NCBI RefSeq assembly: GCF_900188105.1 | Contig: NZ_FZNP01000010.1 | Location: forward strand, 274,286-338,285 | Direction: 5' to 3' | DNA length: 64,000 bases | Source: Actinomadura mexicana | GTDB lineage: Bacteria; Actinomycetota; Actinomycetes; Streptosporangiales; Streptosporangiaceae | Shown here: positions 17,472-25,361 of the stretch, one piece after another | Layout of the letters: every line of letters begins with the position of its first letter | Position numbering within the stretch: the stretch's first letter is position 1 | Notes under the pieces: model-generated | Told to the model about the DNA's origin: nothing | What the model saw: only the letters and a program-made list of their open reading frames with translations | The model's database searches: none | Position numbers and translations under genes: made by a program

Positions 17472-18653
17472 GTGTCGTTGCCACCTCTGGTCGAGCCCGC
17501 CCCGGAGCTCACCCGCGACGAGGTCAACCGCTACTCGCGGCACCTGATCATTCCCGATGTGGGCATGGCCGGGCAGAAGCGCCTCAAGAACGCCAAGGTC
17601 CTGGTCGTCGGCGCGGGCGGCCTCGGCTCCCCCGCCCTGCTCTACCTGGCCGCCGCCGGGGTGGGCACCCTCGGCGTGATCGACTTCGACGTCGTGGACG
17701 AGTCCAACCTGCAGCGGCAGATCATCCACCGGCAGTCCTCGCTCGGCAGGCCGAAGGTCGAGTCGGCCGCCGAGACCGTCCGTGAGATCAACCCGCTGAT
17801 CGACGTGCTGGTGCACGACACCGCGCTCGACCGCGACAACATCATGGACATCTTCTCCGGCTACGACCTGATCGTGGACGGCACCGACAACTTCGCCACC
17901 CGCTACATGGTGAACGACGCCGCCGTCCTGCTCGGCAAGCCGTACGTGTGGGGCTCGATCTACCGGTTCGACGGCCAGGCGTCGGTGTTCTGGGCCGAGC
18001 ACGGCCCCTGCTACCGCTGCCTCTACCCCGAGCCGCCGCCGCCCGGCATGGTGCCGTCCTGCGCCGAGGGCGGGGTGCTCGGCGTGCTGTGCGCGTCCAT
18101 CGGCTCCATCCAGGTGAACGAGGCCATCAAGCTGCTGACCGGCATCGGCGAGCCGCTCGTCGGCCGGCTGATGGTCTACGACGCCCTGGAGATGACCTAC
18201 CGCTCGGTCAAGGTCCGCAAGGACCCCGAGTGCCCGCTGTGCGGCAAGAACCCGACGCAGACCGAGCTGCTGGAGGACTACGAGGCGTTCTGCGGGGCGG
18301 TGTCCGACGAGGCCGCCGAGGCCGTCAGGGACTCCACGATCTCCGTGCAGGACCTGAAGGCCATGCAGGACCGGGACGACGACATCTTCCTCGTCGACGT
18401 CCGCGAGCCCAACGAGTACGAGATCGTCGCGATCCCGGGCGCCACGCTCATCCCCAAGGGCGAGTTCCTGAACGGCTCCGCCCTGGAGCGCCTGCCGCAG
18501 GACAAGAAGATCGTCCTGCACTGCAAGTCGGGCGTCCGCTCCGCCGAGGCCCTCGCCGTCGTGAAGAACGCCGGCTTCGGCGACGCCGTCCACGTCGGCG
18601 GCGGCGTCCTGGCCTGGGTCAACCAGATCGACCCCAGCCTCCCGTCCTACTGA
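17472..18653 (+). CDS. moeZ: Adenylyltransferase/sulfurtransferase MoeZ
   Basis: An E1-like enzyme that adenylates and then thiolates small sulfur-carrier proteins used in molybdopterin, cysteine and thiamine-type sulfur metabolism. The N-terminal ThiF/MoeB domain has VVGAGGLGSPALLYLAAAGV (residues about 45-64) and the zinc-ligand pairs CYRC and CPLC. The C-terminal rhodanese domain (about 290-393) has the persulfide cysteine in LHCKSGVRSAEAL. It has 393 residues, like mycobacterial MoeZ. GTG 17472 was chosen because AGGAG lies 8 bp upstream; a longer in-frame ATG at 17382 adds an unrelated Arg-rich stretch. Confidence 0.93.
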   Translation: MSLPPLVEPAPELTRDEVNRYSRHLIIPDVGMAGQKRLKNAKVLVVGAGGLGSPALLYLAAAGVGTLGVIDFDVVDESNLQRQIIHRQSSLGRPKVESAAETVREINPLIDVLVHDTALDRDNIMDIFSGYDLIVDGTDNFATRYMVNDAAVLLGKPYVWGSIYRFDGQASVFWAEHGPCYRCLYPEPPPPGMVPSCAEGGVLGVLCASIGSIQVNEAIKLLTGIGEPLVGRLMVYDALEMTYRSVKVRKDPECPLCGKNPTQTELLEDYEAFCGAVSDEAAEAVRDSTISVQDLKAMQDRDDDIFLVDVREPNEYEIVAIPGATLIPKGEFLNGSALERLPQDKKIVLHCKSGVRSAEALAVVKNAGFGDAVHVGGGVLAWVNQIDPSLPSY

Positions 18654-18664
18654 CCGCCCGCAGG

Positions 18665-18699
18665 AAGGCCCCCGGACCCGCCAAGGGCCCGGGGGCCTT
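18665..18699 (+). terminator. Hairpin terminator after moeZ
   Basis: Arms AAGGCCCCCGGACCC and GGGCCCGGGGGCCTT (one mismatch in 15 bp) with loop GCCAA, starting 11 bp past the moeZ stop and followed by TCG. A strong GC hairpin without a T tract is usual for actinobacteria. It also lies at the end of the convergent TetR gene and may serve both. Confidence 0.75.
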
Positions 18700-18744
18700 T
18701 CGCCGTCCGCGACCGCCGCGCGGCACCGCCGGCAGGACTCCGGC

Positions 18745-19461
18745 TCAGCCCTTCGGGGGCGCGTAGGTCAGGCCGAGCTCGACGGTCACCTCGCGGAGCA
18801 TCAGCTCGAACATGGGCGCCGCGTCGCTCAGGGCGAACTCCAGGTGGCCGAAGACCTCCAGGCTGACGCCGCCCTGGAGCCTGATCCAGCACTTGAGGAA
18901 CTGCTGGACCACCCCGAGCGGGAGGCCGACGCCGAGCACGTCGTCGCGGTAGCGGCGCAGCTCCTCGCGCATGCCGGGGTGGATCTCCTCCTCGGCCATC
19001 ACCGGGAACGGCTTCTTCCTCCACAGCTCCAGGAACAGGGACATGAACGTCCAGCCGAGCCGGCGGGCGCACTCCTCGGCGAAGTCGACCTCCTCCCGGT
19101 GCGCGGCGCCGCGCACCGGCGCGCCGAAGAGCAGCGAGTACTCGCGGGGATGCGCCAGCGCCCAGAGGCGGAACTGGCGGGCCACCGTCATGAACTTGCC
19201 GCTCATGTCGCCGCTCGGCACCTGGTCCATGGCGGCGTGCAGGTCGCGGGTCAGCTCGGTGAACAGGTCGCCGACCAGGTGCCGCAGCAGTTCGCCGTGG
19301 CTGCCGAAGTAGCGGTAGAGCGCGGGGGCGGTCATGCCCATCTCGCGGGCGATGGCGCGCAGCGTCACCGCGTCGGGGCCCTGCTCCACGAGGATCCGCC
19401 GGGCGGTGTCGGTGATCTCCCTGACCGTCGCCGCCCGCACACGATCACGACGCGTTGCCAC
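18745..19461 (-). CDS. TetR family regulator, divergent from an MMPL exporter
   Basis: A 238-residue TetR regulator. The N-terminal HTH (residues about 10-60) includes ILVEQGPDAVTLRAIAREMG and the recognition helix MTAPALYRYFGSHGELLRHL. The C-terminal domain is helical and of the type with a WHG-like motif (ALAHPREYSLLFGAPV). GTG 19461 was chosen because GAGAGG lies just upstream and the HTH follows at the normal distance; a much longer upstream reading covers the divergent promoter region and is unlikely. It is divergent from an MMPL transporter, its probable target. Confidence 0.88.
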   Translation of the reverse strand: MATRRDRVRAATVREITDTARRILVEQGPDAVTLRAIAREMGMTAPALYRYFGSHGELLRHLVGDLFTELTRDLHAAMDQVPSGDMSGKFMTVARQFRLWALAHPREYSLLFGAPVRGAAHREEVDFAEECARRLGWTFMSLFLELWRKKPFPVMAEEEIHPGMREELRRYRDDVLGVGLPLGVVQQFLKCWIRLQGGVSLEVFGHLEFALSDAAPMFELMLREVTVELGLTYAPPKG

Positions 19462-19571
19462 CTCGCCCCCCTCTCCGCCGGGTGCCCGGCCGCCTCTCCG
19501 GCCGCCCCCGCATGATTCCTCAAAAACACCCTTGACGACAGCTAACACCGTATGCGAAGTTAACGCTGTTC

Positions 19572-19602
19572 TCAGTTTACGCCGTTCACTGAAATTACTC
19601 AA
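19572..19602 (-). promoter_or_regulatory. Promoter of the TetR gene overlapped by an inverted repeat
   Basis: On the minus strand TTGAGT (19602-19597), a 17-bp spacer and TAAACT (19579-19574) form a good sigma-70-type promoter. It is overlapped by the inverted repeat TCAGT-N11-ACTGA (19572-19592), a size and placement typical of a TetR operator. The same repeat lies 36-56 bp upstream of the MMPL start and could control both genes. Confidence 0.55.
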
Positions 19603-19627
19603 GGTAACGAAGTTGGGGAGAAGCGTC

Positions 19628-21790
19628 ATGTTCGATCGATGGGGCAGGTGGGTCCACCGGCGCAGGCGGTGGGTCCTCGCCGCCGCCGGGGCGGCGCTGG
19701 TGTTCGCCGCGGTGTGGGGCACAGGCGTCTTCGGCGCGCTGACCTCCTCCGGCGGCTTCGACACGCCGGGCAGCCCGAGCGCGACGGCGGAGCGGATCGC
19801 CGAGCGCGACCTCGGCAGGGGCGGTGCCGACGTCGTGGTCCTCTACCAGGGCGGGACGACGGTCGACGACCCGTCCTACCGGGCGTCGGTGGAACGCGCG
19901 CTGGCCGCGCTGCCACCGGACAAGGTCGCCAAGGCCAGCACCTACTGGACGACCCGCGCGCCGCAGTTCGTCAGCGACGACCGCAAGGCGACCTACGCCG
20001 TCCTCCAGCTCGCCGGCTCCGACGGGGCCGCCAGGGAGGACGCCTACAAGGCGGTCCAGGACGACCTCACCGAGGTCGGCGGCGGTCTCACCGCGAAGGT
20101 CGGCGGGGCGGTCGGCACCGAGGTCGCGATCAACGAGCGCGTCTCGTCCGACATCGGCCGCGCCGAGGGCATGGCCATGCCGGTGCTCCTGGTGCTGCTG
20201 GTGCTGATCTTCGGCGGGCTGGTGTCGGCGAGCCTGCCGCTGCTGGTCGGCGGCGTGGCCATCCTCGGCTCGTTCACCGCGCTGCACGCGCTGACCTACG
20301 TCACCGACGTGTCGATCTTCGCGGTCAACATCACCACGTTCCTCGGGCTCGGCCTCGCGATCGACTACGGGCTGTTCATGGTCAGCCGGTTCCGCGAGGA
20401 GATCGGCCGGGACGGCGCCTCCACCGAGGACGCGCTGGCCGCCACGATGGCCACGGCCGGGCGCACCGTCGCGGTCTCCGGCGTCACGGTCGCCGTGTCG
20501 CTGTCCGGGCTGCTGCTGTTCGACCAGAACTTCCTGGTCTCCATGGGGTACGGCGGCATCGCCACCGTGCTGGTGTGCATGGCCGGGGCGCTGACCGTCC
20601 TGCCCGCGCTGATGGCCGTCCTCGGCCCGAAGGTGAACGCGCTGCCGGTCCGGCGGCGCAGGGCGGCGTCCGGCGGCCGGTTCGACGGCTGGTGGGGACG
20701 GGTCGCGCGCAGCGTGATGCGCCGCCCGGTCGTCTACATGGTCGCGACCGTGGCGCTGCTCCTCGCGCTCGGCGCGCCGCTCCTGCGCATCAACTGGGGC
20801 GGCGTGGACGCGAAGGCGCTGCCGGCCGGCGCCGAAGCGCGGGTCGTCTCCGAGACCCTGGAGACCCGCTTCCCCCGCAACGCCACCAGCCCGATCGAGG
20901 CCGTCGTGACCGGGACGTCCGACCGGGCCGCCGTCCAGGCGTACGGGGCCCGCCTGGACGCGCTGCCCGGCGTCACGGACGCGACGGTGACCGGCGCCGG
21001 CGGGACGACGACCCGGCTCGCGCTGCGCTACGAGGCCGACCCGAACTCCGGCGCCGCACGCGACCTCGTCCAGCGGGTCCGGGACGTCCCGCCGCCGCCC
21101 GGCGCGCGCGCCTACGTCGGCGGCGAGACGGCCGACGTGGTCGACCAGCTCGCCAGCATCGGCGCGACCCTGCCCTGGCTGGGCGTGCTCGTCGGCGGCG
21201 CAACGTTCCTCCTGCTGTTCCTGGCGTTCGGGTCGGTGCTGCTGCCGCTGAAGGCGATCGTCATGAACATGCTGTCGCTGTCGGCCACCTTCGGCGCGGT
21301 CGTGCTGGTGTTCCAGGACGGCCACCTGTCCGGCCCGCTCGGCTTCACCGCGACCGGCGCGATCTCCCCCGCGATGCCGATCCTCATGCTGGCGATGCTG
21401 TTCGGGATCTCGATGGACTACGAGGTGTTCCTGCTGTCGCGGGTCCGCGAGCAGTACGACCTGACCGGCTCCAACACCGCGGCCGTCGCCTCCGGCGTGC
21501 AGCGCACCGGCGGCATCATCACCAGCGCGGCGCTGCTGTTCATCGTCGTGATCGGCGCGTTCGCGACGTCCGGCATCACGTTCATCAAGATGACCGGCGT
21601 CGGGATGGCCGTGGCGATCCTGCTGGACGCGACGGTCGTCCGGGCGCTGCTCGTGCCCGCCACGATGCGGCTGCTCGGCCGCGCGAACTGGTGGGCGCCC
21701 GGCCCGCTGGCCCGGTTCTACGGCCGGTACGGGATCCGGGAGAGCGACGCCCCGGCCGCTCCCCCGTCGCGGCTGGAGCCCGTGGGCTGA
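19628..21790 (+). CDS. MMPL family (RND-like) transporter
   Basis: A 720-residue membrane exporter with about 12 helices. Two repeats each have one helix, a large exported loop and five helices: first helix WVLAAAGAALVFAAVWGTGV (residues about 15-34), a bundle at about 180-340 with GLGLAIDYGLFMVSRFREEI, and a second bundle at about 515-690 with MLFGISMDYEVFLLSRVREQ. The paired Asp-Tyr motifs (AIDYGLF, SMDYEVF) are the proton-relay residues of MMPL proteins. Likely cargo is a lipid or hydrophobic drug. ATG 19628 follows GGGGAG. Regulated, by context, by the divergent TetR. Confidence 0.92.
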   Translation: MFDRWGRWVHRRRRWVLAAAGAALVFAAVWGTGVFGALTSSGGFDTPGSPSATAERIAERDLGRGGADVVVLYQGGTTVDDPSYRASVERALAALPPDKVAKASTYWTTRAPQFVSDDRKATYAVLQLAGSDGAAREDAYKAVQDDLTEVGGGLTAKVGGAVGTEVAINERVSSDIGRAEGMAMPVLLVLLVLIFGGLVSASLPLLVGGVAILGSFTALHALTYVTDVSIFAVNITTFLGLGLAIDYGLFMVSRFREEIGRDGASTEDALAATMATAGRTVAVSGVTVAVSLSGLLLFDQNFLVSMGYGGIATVLVCMAGALTVLPALMAVLGPKVNALPVRRRRAASGGRFDGWWGRVARSVMRRPVVYMVATVALLLALGAPLLRINWGGVDAKALPAGAEARVVSETLETRFPRNATSPIEAVVTGTSDRAAVQAYGARLDALPGVTDATVTGAGGTTTRLALRYEADPNSGAARDLVQRVRDVPPPPGARAYVGGETADVVDQLASIGATLPWLGVLVGGATFLLLFLAFGSVLLPLKAIVMNMLSLSATFGAVVLVFQDGHLSGPLGFTATGAISPAMPILMLAMLFGISMDYEVFLLSRVREQYDLTGSNTAAVASGVQRTGGIITSAALLFIVVIGAFATSGITFIKMTGVGMAVAILLDATVVRALLVPATMRLLGRANWWAPGPLARFYGRYGIRESDAPAAPPSRLEPVG

Positions 21791-21799
21791 GCCCGCCCC

Positions 21800-21829
21800 G
21801 GTGGCCGGCACGCCGAAGTGCCGGCCACC
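21800..21829 (+). terminator. Hairpin terminator after the MMPL gene
   Basis: Perfect 12-bp stem GGTGGCCGGCAC / GTGCCGGCCACC with loop GCCGAA, 9 bp after the MMPL stop. No T tract. Confidence 0.75.
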
Positions 21830-21978
21830 AATCCCCCCGAACCGCTTGTGGTCTCCTCCACCCGGCGCAAGACTGAACGCCATTCCACCGGCTGCACCCT
21901 CGCGTGAGGCGTTCCGTGACGGCCTGCCCGGCGGATCCCCGAACCCTTCCCGTGCCGGGATGTTCCCTTGGAGGCACC

Positions 21979-22281
21979 ATGTCCGTGCTGATGATCACCG
22001 AGGCCGAGACGGCGCTCGCGCACCTGGAGCGGCTCACCGAGGTCCTGCGCGCCGCCGGCTGGGCGGTCGAGGTCGCCGCGCCCGCCGACCGCCGCCCGAC
22101 CGCGCACATCGCCGACCCGCGCCTGCCGCGGGTCAACGAGAGCGTCATCGCGGTGCGGGATCGTTCCGGCGACGGCTGGTCCTACTGCCACGGCTGGGGC
22201 GAGCGGATCGCGCCGTGCGCCGACCCGTCCGCCGCTGCCGCCGCCGTCGGACGGGTGCTCGCCGCCCGCCGCGACAACTGA
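21979..22281 (+). CDS. Conserved hypothetical protein, 100 residues
   Basis: I do not recognise this family. From ATG 21979 it reads MSVLMITEAETALAHLERLT and continues as a small soluble alpha/beta protein with a Trp-rich stretch (GDGWSYCHGWGERIAP). GGAGG sits 4 bp upstream of the ATG, which decides the start over an upstream in-frame ATG at 21904. No signal peptide or membrane segment. It stands alone between the MMPL terminator and the convergent ku gene. Confidence 0.65.
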   Translation: MSVLMITEAETALAHLERLTEVLRAAGWAVEVAAPADRRPTAHIADPRLPRVNESVIAVRDRSGDGWSYCHGWGERIAPCADPSAAAAAVGRVLAARRDN

Positions 22282-22362
22282 ACCGCCCGGCGCACGCGGC
22301 CGTCCTCCCACCGATCCGGGGGGACGCCGCCCTCCGTCCCTGCGGGCATGCTCGCGGCGGGG

Positions 22363-23268
22363 TCAGGCCGACTTGCGGCTGCGGCTCTTGGCCGGCTCCT
22401 TCTTCGCGCCGGACTTGGACGACGCCGCCTTGCCCGCGGCGGGCTTCTTCGCCGGCGTCCCCTTGCCGGACGCCGCCTTCCCCGCCTTCTCGCCGCGGCT
22501 CTTCTTCGCCGCCTCGACGCTGGCGCGCAGCGCGCTGAGCAGGTCCGCGGCGGGCTCCTGCTCGCCCTCCTCGGCGGGCCGCGCCACCTCCCGCCCCTCG
22601 ACCTTGGCGTCGATCACCGCCTGGAGGGCCTCCCGGTAGGCGTCCTTGTACTCGCCCGGGTCGAAGTCGCCCTCCATCGACTCGATCAGCGACGTCGCCA
22701 TCGTCAGCTCCTGCTTGCGGACCTCGATGTCCTCTTCCAGGAAGGGGAAGTCGGGCGCGCGGACCTCGTCCGGCCACAGCATGGTCTCCAGGACGAACAC
22801 GCCCTCGCTGACCCGCAGCGTCGCGAGCGACTCGCGCTGGCGCAGCGCCACCTTGACGATCGCGACCTGGCCGGAGCTCTCCAGCGCGTCCCGCAGCAGC
22901 ACGTACGGCTTGGCGCCCTGCGCGTCGGGCTCCAGGTAGTAGGACTTCGCGAAGTAGATCGGGTCGACCTCCTCGCGCTCCACGAACTGCAGGACGTCGA
23001 TCCGGCGGCTGGACGACAGCGGCAGGTCGGCGAAGTCCTCGTCGGTGAGGATGACCATCTCGCCGCTCGGCAGCTCGTAGCCCTTGGCGATGTCGGAGTA
23101 GGCCACCTCCTCGCCGTCGACCGTGCACACCCGCTTGTACTTGATGCGCCCGCCGTCCTCCCGGTGCACCTGGTGGAAGGCGACGTCCCGCTGCTCCGTC
23201 GCCGAGTAGAGCTTCACCGGTATGGTCACCAGACCGAAGGAGATAGCGCCCTTCCAGATACTGCGCAT
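22363..23268 (-). CDS. ku: Non-homologous end-joining protein Ku
   Basis: Bacterial Ku, 301 residues, forms the homodimeric ring that binds double-strand ends and recruits LigD. The N-terminus MRSIWKGAISFGLVTIPVKL is diagnostic, and the beta-barrel core continues to about residue 255. The last 55 residues are a Lys/Ala/Ser-rich tail (for example GKAASGKGTPAKKPAAGKAA), typical of Ku proteins that bind DNA beyond the ring. AAGGA precedes the ATG. It is divergent from the split ligD genes across a 113-bp gap, forming an NHEJ locus. Confidence 0.95.
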   Translation of the reverse strand: MRSIWKGAISFGLVTIPVKLYSATEQRDVAFHQVHREDGGRIKYKRVCTVDGEEVAYSDIAKGYELPSGEMVILTDEDFADLPLSSSRRIDVLQFVEREEVDPIYFAKSYYLEPDAQGAKPYVLLRDALESSGQVAIVKVALRQRESLATLRVSEGVFVLETMLWPDEVRAPDFPFLEEDIEVRKQELTMATSLIESMEGDFDPGEYKDAYREALQAVIDAKVEGREVARPAEEGEQEPAADLLSALRASVEAAKKSRGEKAGKAASGKGTPAKKPAAGKAASSKSGAKKEPAKSRSRKSA

Positions 23269-23381
23269 GATCCGTCCTTACCCAGCGCGTTCCTGCCCCT
23301 AGCGTCGCAACGTCGTTCGATTTGCGCCAGAACGGCGTCGTGATCCTTTCCCCGTGCGGCGGGACGGGGTAAGACGGCGGT

Positions 23382-24356
23382 ATGACCATGCCGTGGCCCG
23401 TCGAGCCGATGATGGCCTCCACCGGGGACCTCCCCTCCGACGGCGGGAAGTGGGGCCTGGAGCTGAAATGGGACGGCGTGCGCGTCCTGTCGCACGTCTC
23501 CGCCGACGGCGTCCGCGCCGTCGGCCGGCGCGGCGGCGAGGTGACGAGCCGCTACCCCGAGCTGTCCGCCCTCGCCGACCTGCTGCCCGACCACGACGTC
23601 GTGCTGGACGGCGAGGTCGTCGCCTTCCAGGAGGGACGCCCCAGCTTCGAACGCCTCCAGCGCCGGATGCACGTCCAGCGCCCCGACCCCCGACTGATCC
23701 GCGAGGTGCCCGTCCGCTACGTGGTCTTCGACGTCCTCTTCCTGGACGGGCACGCGCTGTACGACGTCCCCTACGCCGACCGCCGCTCGGTGCTGGCGGA
23801 GCTGGACCTCGCCGGCACCGGCCCCGTGGAGGTGCCCCCGTACCTGCACGGCGGCGACCGGCTCCAGGTGCAGGAGCTGCTCGCCTTCACCCGCGAGCAG
23901 CAGTTGGAGGGCCTGCTCGCCAAGCGCCTCGACTCTCCGTACCGCCCGGGGCGCCGCGTCGACTTCTGGCGCAAGGTGAAGAACTTCATGACGCGCGAGG
24001 TCGTCGTCTGCGGCTGGAAGCCCGGAAAGGGCCGGCGCGAAGGCGGCGTGGGCTCGCTGCTGCTCGGCGAGTACGACGGGAAGGGCCTGCTCGGTTTCGT
24101 GGGGCACGTCGGCACGGGCTTCAGCGACCGCGTACTGGACGAGCTGTACGAGACGCTGTGGCCGCTGCGCCGTCCGACGAGCCCCTACGACGAGCCCGTC
24201 CCGCGCGAGTTCGCCCGCGACGCCCAGTGGGTTGAGCCCCGGCTCGTCGGGGAGGTCGCCTACAGCGCCCGGACCAGGGACGGCCGCCTCCGCTTCCCGT
24301 CCTGGCGGGGCCTGCGTGACGACAAGGACCCCCTGGAGGTCACGAGTGAGCAGTAA
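23382..24356 (+). CDS. ligD: ATP-dependent DNA ligase (LigD ligase domain)
   Basis: A 324-residue stand-alone LigD/LigC-type ligase that seals breaks in NHEJ. The adenylation motif I is LELKWDGVRVLSH (Lys at about 28), motif III VVFDVLFLDGH, motif IV EGLLAKRLDSPY and motif V VKNFMTREVVVCGW; an OB-fold domain follows (VGSLLLGEYDGKGLLGFVGH). The ATG is 23382. It overlaps the start of the polymerase gene by 11 bp, so the two LigD functions are made as separate, probably co-translated chains. Divergent from ku. Confidence 0.92.
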   Translation: MTMPWPVEPMMASTGDLPSDGGKWGLELKWDGVRVLSHVSADGVRAVGRRGGEVTSRYPELSALADLLPDHDVVLDGEVVAFQEGRPSFERLQRRMHVQRPDPRLIREVPVRYVVFDVLFLDGHALYDVPYADRRSVLAELDLAGTGPVEVPPYLHGGDRLQVQELLAFTREQQLEGLLAKRLDSPYRPGRRVDFWRKVKNFMTREVVVCGWKPGKGRREGGVGSLLLGEYDGKGLLGFVGHVGTGFSDRVLDELYETLWPLRRPTSPYDEPVPREFARDAQWVEPRLVGEVAYSARTRDGRLRFPSWRGLRDDKDPLEVTSEQ

Positions 24357-25254
24357 GAGGACCACCGTCGACGTGGACGGCCGTCAGCTCTCCCTCTCCA
24401 ACCTCGACAAGAGCATGTACCCGGAGTTCACCAAGGGCGAGGTCATCGACTACTACGCCCGCATCGCCCCGGTCATGCTCCCCCACCTGCAGGACCGCGC
24501 CGCGACCCGCATCCGCTGGCCGGACGGCGTCGACGGCGGCAAGTTCTTCGAGAAGAACGCCCCCTCCCACACCCCGGACTGGATCCGCACGGCGACGATC
24601 CCCACCCCCGGCAGCTCCAAGGGCCGCGACACCCTCGACTTCGTCGTCGTCGACGACCTGCCCACGCTCGTGTGGTGCGCGAACCTCGCCGCGCTGGAAC
24701 TGCACGTCCCGCAGTGGAAGGTCGGACCGCGCGGCAAGGTGCACGCTCCCGACCTGGTCGTCTTCGACCTGGACCCGGGCCCGCCGGCCACGATCGTGGA
24801 GGCGTGCGAGGTCGCCGTCCTGCTGCGCGACGTGCTCGCCGAGGACGGCCTGGAGTCCTGCCCGAAGACGAGCGGCAAGAAGGGCCTGCACCTCTACGTC
24901 CCGATCGAGGAGCCGAAGGACGCCGAGCGGACGTCCGAATACGCCAAGGCGGCCGCGCAGCGCCTGGCCGACGAGAATTCCAAGCTGGTCGTCGCGAAGA
25001 TGGAGCGGCGGCTGCGCGGGGGCAAGGTCTTCGTCGACTGGAGCCAGAACAACCCGGCCAAGACGACCGTCGCGCCCTACTCGCTGCGCGCCGCGAGCCG
25101 GCCGTCGGTGTCGACGCCGATCACCTGGGACGAGCTGGAGTCGTGCGGGGACGCCGCCGATCTCGTCTTCGGGCCCGAGGACGTCCTCGCCCGGGTTGAC
25201 GAGCACGGCGACCTCCTGGAACCGCTTCTGAAGGACCACCGGCCGCTGCCCTGA
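24346..25254 (+). CDS. ligD: LigD polymerase/primase domain protein
   Basis: A 302-residue archaeo-eukaryotic-primase-type polymerase that fills in ends during NHEJ. Motifs: SNLDKSMYPEFTKGEVIDYY at the N-terminus, VVDDLPTLVWCANLAALELH, the metal-binding DLDPGP (with VVFDLDPGPPATIVEACEVA) and SGKKGLHLYVPI. A second acidic region is FVDWSQNNPAKTTVAPYSLR. The GTG at 24346 lies inside the end of the ligase gene, indicating coupling. No 3'-phosphoesterase domain is present in either gene. Confidence 0.92.
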   Translation: MSSKRTTVDVDGRQLSLSNLDKSMYPEFTKGEVIDYYARIAPVMLPHLQDRAATRIRWPDGVDGGKFFEKNAPSHTPDWIRTATIPTPGSSKGRDTLDFVVVDDLPTLVWCANLAALELHVPQWKVGPRGKVHAPDLVVFDLDPGPPATIVEACEVAVLLRDVLAEDGLESCPKTSGKKGLHLYVPIEEPKDAERTSEYAKAAAQRLADENSKLVVAKMERRLRGGKVFVDWSQNNPAKTTVAPYSLRAASRPSVSTPITWDELESCGDAADLVFGPEDVLARVDEHGDLLEPLLKDHRPLP

Positions 25255-25361
25255 GCGACCTCGGCGATCCCGGGTGCCCTATGTGTTCGAATAGGCACTC
25301 TCCGGGACCGCGTTCCGCCACCATGGTGCGTGGGGACACCACGGGTGGAAGGAAGAAACCG

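Noticed and set aside
19543..19562. TAAC-N12-GTTA as a second TetR operator upstream of the MMPL gene
   Set aside because: The arms are only 4 bp and do not extend; the TCAGT-N11-ACTGA repeat next to it is better placed on a promoter.
23272..23377. Shared GGGTAAG(G)ACGG sequence immediately before both the ku and ligD starts
   Set aside because: It suggests a common promoter element, but for ku the AAGGA is an ordinary ribosome binding site and two short matches are within chance.
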